Assembly (NCBI RefSeq): GCF_910594005.1 | Contig: NC_057823.1 | Coordinates: 101,480,015-101,544,014 of the forward strand | Source: Cervus elaphus | Taxonomy: Eukaryota > Chordata > Mammalia > Artiodactyla > Cervidae | DNA length: 64,000 nt | Direction: 5' to 3' | Part shown: positions 9,845 to 21,560 of the stretch, one piece after another | Layout of the letters: every line of letters begins with the position of its first letter | Position numbering within the stretch: the stretch's first letter is position 1 | The notes under the pieces: model-generated | The model's database searches: none | What the model was told of the DNA's origin: nothing | Seen by the model: only the letters and a program-made list of their open reading frames with translations | Program-made: the position numbers and the translations under genes

Positions 9845-11289
9845 TAGTACACACCGCCCTGGGGACCTTATTTCTTTCAAGGACATTCTTAGTTGGACTG
9901 GAGTTTGACATGAAAAGTGTAACATGGAAAATACTTCTTTTCTATTACTCTTGTAATGAAATGGTGAGACTTTTAGATCCTTGATGCAGTGGGCCTGGAT
10001 TTGTACTTTCTTCCCAACCAAAAAATTGATTGACAATCTTTTGCTATCCCTTCATGGACCAGAAGGTCACTGTTCTCTAGAACTACACATTTACTACTTA
10101 TTATATTTTGTACCTCTGTAGCCTGAACTTGTAATATTTCCTGTCAATCATGTCCTATGGAAGCAAAACAAGCTTGTCATTTGGGGCCAGGGGAGTATAT
10201 TCTACTCCAAATTCAGAGTGTTTTGGTATGATTATGTAAAGTTTCCAAAATTCATTGGCCTTTGGATTTTGAGGGAACCATTTGGATACCTTGTCATATG
10301 CAATAATACGGCCATTGCTTCTGGTGACCAAGTCACAATGCCCTTGGGGTTATATCCTCTTTAGACACATCAAGAACTCACTATGTTATGACTGTGCTCT
10401 CAGAATAAAAGGTAACCTAATGTATTTCTCAAGAGATCACCCTTTTAAAAAAGCTTTTCTACAATTTACCAGAGTTCTGTGCTCTGTTACTGGGTTCTCT
10501 AAGTAAATCTCTGCCTCTCAGACGACTACTTCTATGTTTATAGGAGCTCATGTCTTTAATTCTATTATTCTTAGGTAACCTCCAGACACCTAGATTTTCC
10601 AGCTTCTAACAGACTTTTGTTTCTTTGTCTTGACAGTAAAGATAAAAAAACTCATTCTTTTCACTCTTATTTTTTAAGGAAGATGGAAACTTCAAATGAA
10701 TTGGTTAACGTGATCCTTTCTCCTCCTGTTCTCCCACATTTGCCTGTAAATGGCCAGGCAGTTCTTTCTGGGTCATGTTAGTGATCATATATATGAGAGG
10801 GCCACTTTTAACATAATTGAAGCCTCATTATTCTCTACTGTCAAGGCTGGGTCTTCATTTCTCTTTTTCATCATAGTTGTTCTTTATGATTTCAGCAAGT
10901 CACACACAGTTTTTAATGTCTGTGTTTCAGTATGATGCAAAAATTTTACCACATGACAAAAGAATGTATTAAACGTCTTTTGAGTATGATACGTTTGACC
11001 TGTGATTTTAGGAATTGTGCTTTGAGTTATTTTGTAATGGCAGATAATTTAACAATAACAACAGACATGATCTTTTGTGAAACTGGCTGTTTTAGGAGTA
11101 TCACTTGAGGACTTGGAAGAGGGCAAATCTAACTCAGTTACTAACCATCAGCATTGGCAACAATCAACTGAGCCAACTTTGCGATAACCAGCTTTGCGTA
11201 AAGAAAAAGTGGTTTAGCGCACAGTACTTTGTTATCCTAAAACCATCGTCCGACGGTGAGTTTATCAGGGGTAAAAGTTCCAGGATTGG
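9845..11289. other. Non-coding unique DNA
   Basis: AT-rich intergenic or intronic DNA with no recognisable exon. Open stretches at 10282-10506 and 10750-10935 have no supporting splice or domain evidence. Confidence 0.5.
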
Positions 11290-11488
11290 TTGTCACTGTT
11301 CAGTCGCTGAGTCACGTCTGCCTCTTTGCGACCCTGCGGACTGTAGCCCCCCAGGCTTCTCTCCCACGGGGATTTTCCAGACAGGAATACCATTTCCTTC
11401 TCCAGGGAATCTTCCCAACCCAGGAAACAAACCCATGTCCCCTGCATTGGCATGTGGATTCTTTACCACAGAGCTGCCAGGGAAGCCT
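11290..11488 (-). mobile_element. Bov-tA SINE
   Basis: Antisense copy: cactgttcagtcgctgag to ttctttaccacagagctgcc. Confidence 0.9.
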
Positions 11489-11711
11489 CCAGGAGTGCTA
11501 GGGAGTCAAAATACATTAGTACCCAGTTCTACTCTTACTGAATGCTCAGCCCAACGAGAGGTATTAGGTAATGTCAAAAAAAGTCATGCAAATTTATCAT
11601 GTTTTATTTTTAAATTGGTATAATTAGTTGAAAATAATGATGAAAAAAAATTGTCATTGCAAATTTAAGCAGTGGTGCTTTATTAACTAGTCAGTTGGCT
11701 TAGGATGCCAT

Positions 11712-13298
11712 TTTTTGTTGTTGTTCAGTCACTCAGTCGTGTCCGACTCTTTGCGACTCCATGGACTGCAGCACGCCAGGCCTCCCTGTCCATCGCCAAC
11801 TCCCGAAGACTACTCAAACTCATGTCCATTGAGTCATGATGCTTTCCAACCATCTCATCCTCTGTTGTCCCCTTCTCCTCCTGCCTTCAATCTTTCCCAT
11901 CATCGGGGTCTTTTCTAATAAGTCGGATCTTTGCATCAGGTGGCCAAAGTATTGGAGTTTCAGCTTCAGCATCAGTCTTCCAATGAATATTCAGAATTGC
12001 CTTTAGGATTGACTGGTTTGATTTCCCTGCAGTTCAAGGGACTCTCAAGAGTCTTTTCCAACACCACAGTTCAAAAGCATCAATTCTTCGGTGCTCAGCT
12101 TGCTTTATGGTCCAAATCTCACATCCATTCATGAGTATTGGAAAAACCATAGCTTGGACTAAATGGACCTTTGTTGGCAAAATAATGTCTCTGCTTTTAA
12201 ATATGCTGCCTAGGTTGGTCATAGCTTTCCTCCCAAGGAGCAAGCATCTTTTAATTTCATGGCTGCAGTCACCACCTGCAGTGATTTTGAAGCCCAGGTA
12301 AATAAAGTCTGTTACTGTTTCCACTCTTTCTCCATCTGTTTCCCATGAAGTGATGGGACCGGATGCCATGATCTTTGTTTTTTGAATGTTGAGTTTTAAG
12401 CCAGTTTTTTCACTCTCCTCTTTCACTTTCATCAAGAGGCCGTTTAGTTCTTCTTCACTTTCTGCCATGGTGGTGACATCTGCATATCTGAGGTTATTTT
12501 GATATGTCTTCTGGTAATCTTGATTCCAGCTTGTGCTTTATCCAGTCCAGCATTTTTCATGATGTACTCTGCATATAAGTTAAATAAGCAAGGTAACAGC
12601 CTTGACGTACTCCTTTCCCAATTTGGAACCAGTCCATTGTTCCATATCTGGTTCTAGCTGTTGCTTCTTGACCTTCAAGGAGGCAGGTAATGTGGTCTGG
12701 TATTCCCATCCCTTTAAGAATTTTCCACAGTTTGTTGTGATCCACACAGTCAAAGGCTTTAGCATAGTCAATGAAGCAGAAGTAGATAGTTTTTGGAAAT
12801 TCTCTAGCTTTTTCTGTGACCCAGTGGATGTTGGCAACTTGATCTCTGGTTCCTCTGCCTTTTCTAAATCCAGCTTGAACATCTGCAAGTTCTTGGTACT
12901 GTTGAAGCTTAGATTGGAGAATTCTGAGCATTACTTTGCTAGTGTGTGAGATGAGTACAATTGTGCAATAGTTTGAACATTCTTTGACATTGCCTTTTCT
13001 TTGGGATTGGAATGTAAACTGATCTTCTCCAGTCCTATGGCTACTGCTGAGTGTTCCAAATTTGCTGGCATATTGAGTGTAGCACTTTCACAGCATCATC
13101 TTTTAGGATTTGAAATAGCTCAACTGGAATTCCATCACCTCCACTAGCTTTGTTTGTAGTGATGCTTCCTAAGGCCCACCTGACTTCGCACTCCAGGATG
13201 TCTGGCTCTAGGTGAGTGATCACACCATCGTGGTTATCTGGGTCATGAAGATCTTTTTTGTACAGTTCTTCTGTGTATCCTTGCCACCTCTTTGGTGG
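11712..13298 (-). mobile_element. BovB LINE, 1.6 kb, with 11-bp target-site duplication
   Basis: 3' end at the left (gttgttcagtcactcagtcg), 5' truncation at the right (ccacctctttgg). A perfect duplication taggatgccat at 11701-11711 and 13299-13309 fixes the insertion. Minus-strand frames 12931-12557 and 12468-12034 hold RT text (QAGFRKGRGTRDQVANI, FDCVDHNKLW). The catalytic box near 12480 reads ADVTT, so one catalytic Asp is lost, and frameshifts break the ORF. Confidence 0.95.
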
Positions 13299-13309
13299 TA
13301 GGATGCCAT

Positions 13310-13834
13310 GCCACTAAACAAATTACCACTAAATTTGAGACTGCAGTGCTGGAACAACGCTTGCTTTTAATTAAGACTACATTGCAGTTAATTATGCCTG
13401 TCTTCCCGGTTCACTTCCATGGTGACGTGAAGCCCGAGCTCCCCAGGCCACACTGTGACCTCGTCTCTGTTCCGAACTCTCTGTACTTTGGCCGCTCTAA
13501 CTCACTCTCCCTTGGCCACCACTTGTGTCCTGGAGCTCCTACTCCATGATCAGCAAACTGTTTTAATCAACAGTCCATTTTCGGATCGTTCACTTGTTTT
13601 CCTTGCTCCAACAGAAGTACAAGACCTGCAACTATTTCCAAAGAGGCTTTCTCATCTTCTGGGTCTCAGTATAGTGTGTGCTGCCAAAGCAAGCACCGAG
13701 TCTCAGTTTTATAGAAAGACCTTTCATGTCTAGCATCACTATTTTTATTCTCTCTCAGAGTAAGCTGGTCATTTTTTCCGTTGTACTCGTCACCTTTTAT
13801 ACTTATTTAATTCACTGATTTATTTTATTGCTAG
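13310..13834. other. Unique DNA upstream of the orphan exon
   Basis: No repeat recognised. A plus-strand frame 13455-13733 is open but ends before the exon at 13835 and has no donor that would join it. Confidence 0.5.
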
Positions 13835-13899
13835 CTTACTGCGAGGCTGCTACACCAGAAGATCAGCTCTTCAATGTGGCCGGAGACTTTGTATACCAG
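13835..13899 (+). CDS. Candidate internal exon of an unidentified plus-strand gene (65 bp)
   Basis: A T-rich tract ending tttattttattgctag precedes the block, and CAG|gtaaatg follows it, so both splice borders are strong for the plus strand. If the exon enters with one carried base, it encodes 21 residues, YCEAATPEDQLFNVAGDFVY plus Q, ending in phase 0; all three frames are open. The acidic, well-mixed composition and higher GC than its flanks suggest coding sequence. I do not recognise the protein. It lies on the opposite strand to the tandem-PH gene, so would belong to a different transcript. It could also be a processed non-coding exon. Confidence 0.5.
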
Positions 13900-15290
13900 G
13901 TAAATGTTCCCCAGGGTCTAACACACATTGTGAATGAATGAATGAATGAATATTATCATTCCGTCATGATAAGTGAATCATCACAGAGGGTAAAAATTTG
14001 CAGACACTTAAAAACTAATTCTATCTTTTGAATAAATATGTTGATGCTATGGTTACAACTTTTTTTACCTCGTAAATTGAATATTTATATATTGGATCAT
14101 GACATTGCTTCTTTTACAAATGTGCATGAGCAAATAAACAGATTCCATACAGGTTTGTTAGGTGGCCATATTTAATTTACTTGGTTTTTAAGCATTTAGA
14201 CTTTGTAGCAGGATATGATGGAACAATGATTTGACGTGGCATGTTTATACATTCTTAGTAAAATTTTGGAAATTTTACCTTGCTGGTAATGCATGTGTGA
14301 ACACCTAAAATTTCTATAGCTGAAACTGATGTGCATACAACTTTAAGCTACTACTGCATTTGGAACCAGGTGTAAGCTGTTCCTGATGTAAAAACATCAC
14401 TGTTATGAACAGAAAAATGGGTGTCATAGAAGAAAGAGAAACACCCAGTTTTTCATACTTCGCTTTTCACGACTATAGTGGAAAGAGAATCTCCTTTTTT
14501 GCTACTGCATTTTAAGGGACATTTTGTTCAATTGAACCTCTGTCACAAAATTTAATGTCTGTGTCACCTCATGTCTTAGGAATTACTAAGAAAAAAATTT
14601 TAAAAAAAGATGATAAACACACACATGCACACATAGACACACACAAATTCCTTTCAAAAGTTCAGGAGGATGTTCTGATGAGAATAAGGAGGGGGAAACA
14701 TGGAAAACAACATCATTAGTATATTTTTGTGGAAATCTATAGTTAAATAATTCACAGTAAATATCATAATTCTGAAATAAGTACAGCTGTATGTAACTAT
14801 TGATCCAATTAGTATCAGATTTCACATGTAATTAACACTCCAGAGGACAGTGAGAGAAGATAGAGTGAAAAGTCTGTTTGAAAGTGGAGCAAAGCTGTTA
14901 CCTTATGCTGCTACAAAGAATAGAGTGAAATTCCCCAAAACAAAATTTTAATTTATTATACAGCATAAAAAATGCCACATGGATCATTTAAAAATAAAGC
15001 CATAATTACAGTGACTACAATTGAACAGATTCACTGAGCAAAACATTTTATTTTTATCTACGAGTTGAGAAACTGATGAAGCATAAAGGACAAATACGTA
15101 TAATCAGTTGGAAAGTCTGAGGGGGGATTTTAGCAAAAGAAAGGATTTGGTGTGGTTCAAAGGCATTCACCCAGGAGAGTTCCTGTTGCAAACTCACATT
15201 CACAACATAACACTTCATTGCTTTCTTGCTAAATCAAAACAGTAGTAGAACTCTATAAGTGGGTCAAGTTTGATTCCCGCATTATATGAT
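13900..15290. other. AT-rich non-coding DNA
   Basis: Contains a (gaat)5 run at 13932-13951 and an impure (ac)n stretch at 14613-14645. No further exon seen. Confidence 0.55.
13932..13951. repeat. (gaat)5 microsatellite
   Basis: Five perfect gaat units directly after the exon donor region. Confidence 0.95.
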
Positions 15291-18014
15291 TTCAGTTCAG
15301 TTCAGTTGCTCAGTTGTGCTCTTTGCGACCCCATGGACTGCAGCACACCAGGCCTCCCTGTCCATCACCAACTCCCGGAGCTTACTCAGACTCATGTCCA
15401 TGGAGTCAGTAATGCCTTCCAACCATCTTTTCCCCTATTGTCCCCTTCTCTTCCCATCTTCAGTCTTTCCCAGCATCAGGGACTTTTCCAATGAGTGGCC
15501 ATCAGTATTGGTGGCATCAGGTGGCCAAAGTATTGGAGTTTCAGCTTCAGCATCAGTCCTTCCAATGATCACCCAGGACTGATCTCCTTTAGGATGGACT
15601 GGTTGGATCTCCTTGCAGTCCAAGGGACTCTCAAGAGTCTTTTCCAACACCACAGTTCAAAAGCATCAATTCTTTGGTGCTCAGCTTTGTTTATAGTCCA
15701 ACTCTCACATCCATACATGACTACTGGAAAAACCATAGCTTTGACTAGATGGACCTTTGTCAGCAAAGTAATATCTCTGCTTTTTAACATGCTGTCTAGG
15801 TTGGTAATAGCGTTTCTTCCAAGGAGCAAGTGTCTTATAATTTCATAGCTGCAGTCACTGTCTGCAGTGATTTTGGAGCCCTCAAAAATAAAGTCTGTCC
15901 CTGTTTCTATTGTTTTCTCATCTATTTCCCATGAAGTGATGGGACCAGATGCCATGATCTTAGTTTTCTGAATGTTGAGTTTTAAGCCAACTTTTTCACT
16001 CTGCTCTTTCACTTTCGTCAATAGGCTCTTTAGTTCCTTTTCTCTTTCTGCCATAAGGGTGGTGTCATCTGCATAGCTGAGGTTCTTGATATTTCTCCTG
16101 GTGGTCTTGATTCCAGCTTGTGCTTCATCCAGCCCAGCATTTCGCATGATGTACTCTACATAGACGTTAAATAGGCAGGGTGACAATATACAGCCTTGAT
16201 GTACTCCTTTCCCAATTTGGCACCAGTCTGTTGTTCCATGTCCTGTTCTAACTGTTGCTTCTCGACCTGCATGCAGGTTTCTCAGGAGGCAGGTCAGGTG
16301 GTCTCTTTCAGAATTTTCCAGTTTGTTGTGATCCACACAGTCAAAGACTTTTGTGTAGTCAATAAAGCAGACAATTTTCTGGAGCTCCTTTGCTTTTTCA
16401 GTGATCCAGTGGATGTTGGCAATTTGATCTCTGATTCCTCTGCCTTTTCTAAATCCAGCTTGAACATCTGGAAGTCACGATTCACGTACTGTTGAAATCT
16501 GGCTTGGAGAATTTTGCTCATTAGTTTGCTAGTGTGTAAGATGAGTGCAATTATGCAGTAGTTTGGAACTACTTGGAACATTCTTTGGCATTGCTTTTCT
16601 TTGGGATTGGAATGAAAACTGATCTCTAGTCCTATGGCCAGTGCTGAGTTTTCCAAATTTGCTGGCATATTGAGTGCAGCACTTTCACAGCATCATCCTT
16701 TAAGATTTGAAATAGCTCAATTGGAATTCCATCATCTTTACTAACTTTGTTCATAGTGATGCTTCCTGAGGCCTACTTGACTTCATATTCCAGGATATCT
16801 GGCTCTAGGTGAGTGATCACAATGCCATCGTGGTTATCTGGGTCATCAAGATCTTTTCTGTATAGTTCTTCTGTTTATTCTTGCCATCTCTTCTTAATAT
16901 CTTCTACTTCTGTTGGGTCCATACCATTTCTGTCCTTTATTGAGCCCATTTTTGCATGAAATGGTCCCTTGGTATCTCCAGTTTTCTTGAAGAGATTTCT
17001 AGTCTTTCCCATTCTATTGTTTTCCTCAATTTCTTTGCACTGATCACCATGGAAGGCTTTCTTATCTCTCCTTGCTATTCTTTGGAACTCTGCATTCAAA
17101 TGGGTATATCTTTCTTTTTCTCCTTTGCTTTTCACTTCTCTTCTTTTCTCAGCTACTTGTAAGGCCTCCTCAGACAACCACTTTGCCTTTTTGCATTTCT
17201 TTTTCTTGGGGATGGTCTTGATCACTGCCTCCTGTACAATGTCACCAAACTCCATCCATAGTTCATCAGGCACTCTGTCTATCAGATCTAACCCCTTGAA
17301 TCTATTTTTCACTTCCACTGTATAATCGTATGGGATTTGATTTAGGTCACACCTGAATGGTCTAGTGGTTTTCCCTACATTCTTTAATTTAAGTCTGAAT
17401 TTGGCAATAAGGAGTTCATGATCTGGGCCCCAGTCAACTCCCAGTCTTGTTTTTGTTGACTGTATAGAGCTTCTCCATCTTTGGCTGCAAAGAATATAAT
17501 CAATCTGATTTTAGTATTGACCATCTGGTGATGTCCATTTTTATTGTTGGAAGAAGGTGTTTGCTATGACCAGTGCGTTCTCTTGGCAAAACTCTATTAG
17601 CCTTTCCCTGCTTCATTCTGTACTTGAAGGCCAAACTTGCCTTTTACTCCAGGTGTTTTTTTTTTCCCATTTATTTTTATTAGTTGGAGGCTAATTACTT
17701 TACACTCCAGGTGTTTCTTGACTTCCTACTGTTGCATTCCAGTCCCCTATAATGAAAAGGACATCTTTTTTGGGTATTAGTTCTAGAAGGTCTTGTGGGT
17801 TTTCGTAGAACCATTCAACTTCAGCTTCTTCAGCATTCCTGGTTTGGGCATAGACTTGGATTACCGTGATATTGAATGGTTTTGCCTTGGAAACAAACAG
17901 GGATCATTCTGTCGTTTTTGAGATTGCACCCAAGTACTGCACTTTGGAGTCTTTTGTTGACTACGAGGGCTACTCCATTTCTTCTAAGCGATTCCTGCCC
18001 ACAGTAGATATAAA
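15291..18014 (-). mobile_element. BovB LINE, 2.7 kb, endonuclease and RT remnants
   Basis: The 3' end is at 15291 (cagttcagttcagttgctc) and the 5' truncation near 18014. The 255-codon minus frame 16336-15569 carries an intact RT box (NLSYADDTTLMAE), and 17318-16875 carries linker text (VPDELWMEFGDIVQEAV). Near 17420 a GPDHELLI motif keeps the endonuclease Asp-His pair. Frameshifts and stops break the ORF, and a 45-bp L1 end sits inside at 17659-17703. Confidence 0.95.
17659..17703 (-). mobile_element. 45-bp L1 3'-end insertion inside BovB
   Basis: Poly-T followed by ttagttggaggctaattact, the reverse complement of the bovine L1 3' terminus. The BovB sequence actccaggtgttt is present on both sides (17646-17658 and 17704-17716), a target-site duplication proving a very short L1 insertion after the BovB arrived. 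Confidence 0.92.
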
Positions 18015-18033
18015 TAGTGTCCACCAAAAGGAG

Positions 18034-18255
18034 GCTTTCCAGGTGACTTAGTGGTAAAGAATCCCCCTACAAATGCAAGGAGACATAGGAGACACGAGTT
18101 GGATCCCTGGGTTGGGAAGATCCCCTGGAGGAGGAAAGAAAATGGTAACCCACTTCGGTATTCTTGTTGAGAGAATCCCATGGAGAGAGGAAACTGGCTG
18201 GTTACAGTCCATAGTGTTACAAAGTCAGACATTACTGAGTGACTGAGCACGTACA
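18034..18255 (+). mobile_element. Bov-tA SINE with 13-bp target-site duplication
   Basis: Head gctttccaggtgacttagtg, body ggtattcttgttgagagaat, tail gagtgactgagcac. The duplication ccaccaaaaggag is perfect at 18021-18033 and 18256-18268. It sits just outside the truncated 5' end of the BovB. Confidence 0.95.
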
Positions 18256-18316
18256 CCACCAAAAGGAGTCTCTGGCTTTATATTTATAATTTTAATTGTA
18301 GATAACTACCATCCTT

Positions 18317-18533
18317 GGGCTTCCCTTGTGGCTCAGATGGTAAAGAATTCTCCTGCAGTGCAGGAGACCCATGTTTGATGCCTGGGTTAGGAAGATGCCC
18401 AAGAGAAGGGAATGGCTACCCACTCTAGTAATCTTGCCTGGAGAATTCCATGGACAGAGGAGCCTGATAGGCTATAGTCCATGGGGTCACAAAGACTTGG
18501 ACATGCCTGAGCAACTAACACTTTCAGTTTTCA
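18317..18533 (+). mobile_element. Bov-tA SINE
   Basis: Complete copy: gggcttcccttgtggctcag to gagcaactaacactttcag. Confidence 0.93.
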
Positions 18534-19533
18534 TTACATCCTCAAAATCTCAAACTATATAGTGATTTGCTGTATAATGTAGTAACCTTTTAACAGTATA
18601 GAATAATTGATTCCACTATTTCTTATGAGCTCAGGAAAAACAGTAATTTCTCAACTGCTGCCTAAGTCAACTAGTTTAAAACCCATTTTAGGCTTCACAT
18701 AGCACAAAAATAAAAATGAGGAGACTAAATTTCTGAAAAACCAAATGACTTGCTGCAGGCAGTATGGCCGGTTGGTGATGCTGGGACCAGAGCAACAGGC
18801 TGCAGCCTAATAGTGGTGGGCGACGGCTGCTTTTGCTGCAGTAGTAAAGTCCTTCGTCTCTGACACAGGAATCTCGTGTCCTTTGTAAGCATCCATGGCA
18901 CTACAGCAGGTGAACTCATTGTATAGTCATTTTGATGGGGATTTTTTTCATTTCTAGGACTCTTATATATCATTAAACTTTTAAAGGAGGATAAAATCCC
19001 AACATTTGGCTTTCTGAAGTCTCCATTTTTCTGGAAATACAATGCTTTCTCCCCCCACTCCATTCCAAAGAGAAACAGGGTTAGGATTGCAGAATTACCA
19101 GTAGATAAGAAATTACTTCCTTATCATGTGTCCCCACCTTCTTGGTCATGAGTAATCGGTCTCTTTCAATTTGTTGGAATTGGTATTGAAAAATAGAAAT
19201 TATTCTCTCACAGGGAGAACATACAAACTTGAATACAAACTTTGAATCTGTCAGCTAAAATCACATTCCTCTATGTGGGTGAGGAAGTGGAGAATACCAG
19301 TTTGTACATTATTCATAAGGTGACATATGTCTCACTTTGCCTGAGACATTTCCTGCTTACATCCATTGTCTCAGCATAATTATGAGTAGTATCTCCTCTC
19401 AAAATGTCCTGACTTGGAAGCTAAATTCTATGGTCACCCTAATCACTCAAGACTCTGATAGACATTCAACTTGAATAGCAAATACCTAGATATCAATCCT
19501 GGTCCCATCATTCAAGGTAAGAAACACAACTTT
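18534..19533. other. Non-coding unique DNA
   Basis: No gene or clear repeat. A minus-strand open stretch 18725-19063 (112 codons) has no splice borders I would trust. Confidence 0.5.
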
Positions 19534-19687
19534 GCCCACCAGGCTCTTCTGTCCATGGAATTCTCCAGACAAGAATACTGGAGTGGGTAGTCACTTCCTT
19601 CTCCTGGAGATCTTCTCAGCCCAGGGATCAAACTCAGATCTCCCACATTGAAGGCAGATTCTTTACTTTGTGCCACCAGGGAAGCCC
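19534..19687 (-). mobile_element. Bov-tA SINE, 3'-truncated
   Basis: Starts at cccaccaggctcttctgtcc and ends at tgccaccagggaagccc. The distal Bov-A end is missing. Confidence 0.88.
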
Positions 19688-19925
19688 CCAGATATCACTT
19701 CTGGGTCCCATTATTCAAGGTGAGGAATACAACTTTAAAGCATCTGAGAGTGAAGTCACAGCATGTACTTCTGTGTGGTAGCAACTGCCTTTAAACTAGG
19801 ATGGCTCCTTCCTATATCTCATCTTGGATAAGAAGGAAGATCCCCTTTTTAGTTTTGCTCTTCTGCAAGTGCTGCTGTGTAAGCCCTTACTGTTACTAGC
19901 AATATGTAGGTACCTCACCGTAACG

Positions 19926-20203
19926 TCGGAGAAGGCAATGGCTCCCCACTCCGTACTCTTGCCTGGAAAATCCCATGGATGGAGGAACCTGGTGGGCTGC
20001 AGTCCATGGGGTCGTTAAGAGTCAGACACAACTGAGCGACTTCACTTTCACTTTTCACTGTCATGCATTGGAGAAGGAAATGGCAGCCCACTCCAGTGTT
20101 CTTGCCAGGAGAATTCCAGGGATGGTGGAGCTTGGTGGGCTGCCGTCTATGGGGTCGCACAGAGCTGGACACGACTGAAGTGACTTAGCAGCAGCAGCAG
20201 CAG
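19926..20203 (+). mobile_element. BOV-A2 SINE (dimeric)
   Basis: Same structure as the copy at 9556: two Bov-A units, tcacttttcac linker and a (gca)n tail. Confidence 0.94.
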
Positions 20204-20557
20204 CACCCTTACATGCTCGTGCTAGCTATGATTGTTATAAAGCCTTTTCTACCCCATCCTCTAGCCACAGACTTTATGAATATGAAGGTTAGGCAATTTC
20301 CATGTGTGCATCTTGTCAAAAGGCTATGATTCTCCTTTGGATTTTGACTTAAAATTCACGCATTCATTCTCTGTATCAATCAAAGTCAAGCTTCAGAGAG
20401 AAGTAAGAATGAAGTGACGCAGTAGGCAGTAGAACAGAGAAAGAAGATAGCTTGCGTTTCTTCTTATGATTCAGTTCCCATTGAAACTGCCTCTTAGGCG
20501 CATTCTTGTCTTTTGGTTCTATAACATGTCACAGTTTCTTCATAACTACAATATTTA
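20204..20557. other. Non-coding unique DNA
   Basis: No recognisable feature. Confidence 0.5.
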
Positions 20558-20766
20558 GGGCTTCGCAGGTGGCTCATATGTTAAAGAATCTGCCTGCAAT
20601 GCGGGAGACCTGGGTTCGATCCCGGGGTTGGGAAGACTCCCTGGAGGAGGACATGGCAACCCACTCCAGTATTCTGGCCTGGAGAATCCCTATGGACAGA
20701 GGAGCCTGGTGGGCTACAGTCCATGGGGTCGGGAAGAGTCAGACAGGACTGAGTGACTAAAGAGCA
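20558..20766 (+). mobile_element. Bov-tA SINE
   Basis: gggcttcgcaggtggctcat to gactgagtgactaaagagca. The B box (ggttcgatccc) is intact. Confidence 0.93.
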
Positions 20767-21347
20767 CACATAGTACCTTAATCTTAATATATTAATATCT
20801 TATCTTTCCATAAAGTCCTAATGCAACTCAGAATTAAATTAGCAGATTTAATTTTCATCTGTAACAAGACTAATAATGGGAATTCATTTGTTTATGCTTT
20901 TACTGTTTGAATATTGAATGGTTAAGGTATACTGGACACTTTGCTAGCTTCAGGGAAGACAGTAAGTAAAAGAGTTGTATTCCTACGTCCCTGAGTCATT
21001 ATATGAATAATTGCAGACGTGAGACCCTTCCCATTCTGCTTCAAATGATTGACCAAATAATCTAGTAGTATATTCAGAACCTTGTTAGGTTTTCATAGCG
21101 TGTCAAGAGTCGCTGAATGAAAATTCTCTGGGCAGGAGTGGGTTCCATTCTAAAAAGACAGATCTGGAAACAATGTGAAGGGATATTTTTTAACCAACAA
21201 AATACATATATAATTTAGGGCCAAGTACTTCATGGAGAAGTCCTTGGGCTGATTTGACTTCCACTCTCACACAATAGATGGACTCCTCAAGTCATTATGA
21301 GGTCCTTAATAATGAAAAAAGTAGTAGTTGGCTGGAGAGATGGGTTG
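20767..21347. other. AT-rich non-coding DNA
   Basis: No gene or recognisable repeat. Confidence 0.5.
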
Positions 21348-21554
21348 TGGTGGTTTAGTCCCTAAGTTGTGTCTGACTCTTGCGACCCCATGGACAGTAG
21401 CCCACCAGGCTCCTCTGTCCTCGGGATATCCCAGGCAAGAACACTGGAATGGGTTGCCATTCCCTTCTCCAGGGGATCTTCCTGACCCGGGGATCAAATC
21501 CATGTCTCCTGCATTGCAGGCAGTTTCTTTACCACTGAGCCACCAGGGAAGTTC
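21348..21554 (-). mobile_element. Bov-tA SINE
   Basis: ggtttagtccctaagttgtg to accactgagccaccaggg. It abuts the next BovB within a few bases. Confidence 0.92.
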
Positions 21555-21560
21555 CTGGTG

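Noticed and set aside
15569..16336. 255-codon minus-strand frame with RT similarity
   Set aside because: It is part of a broken BovB copy, so it is annotated as a mobile element and not as a gene.
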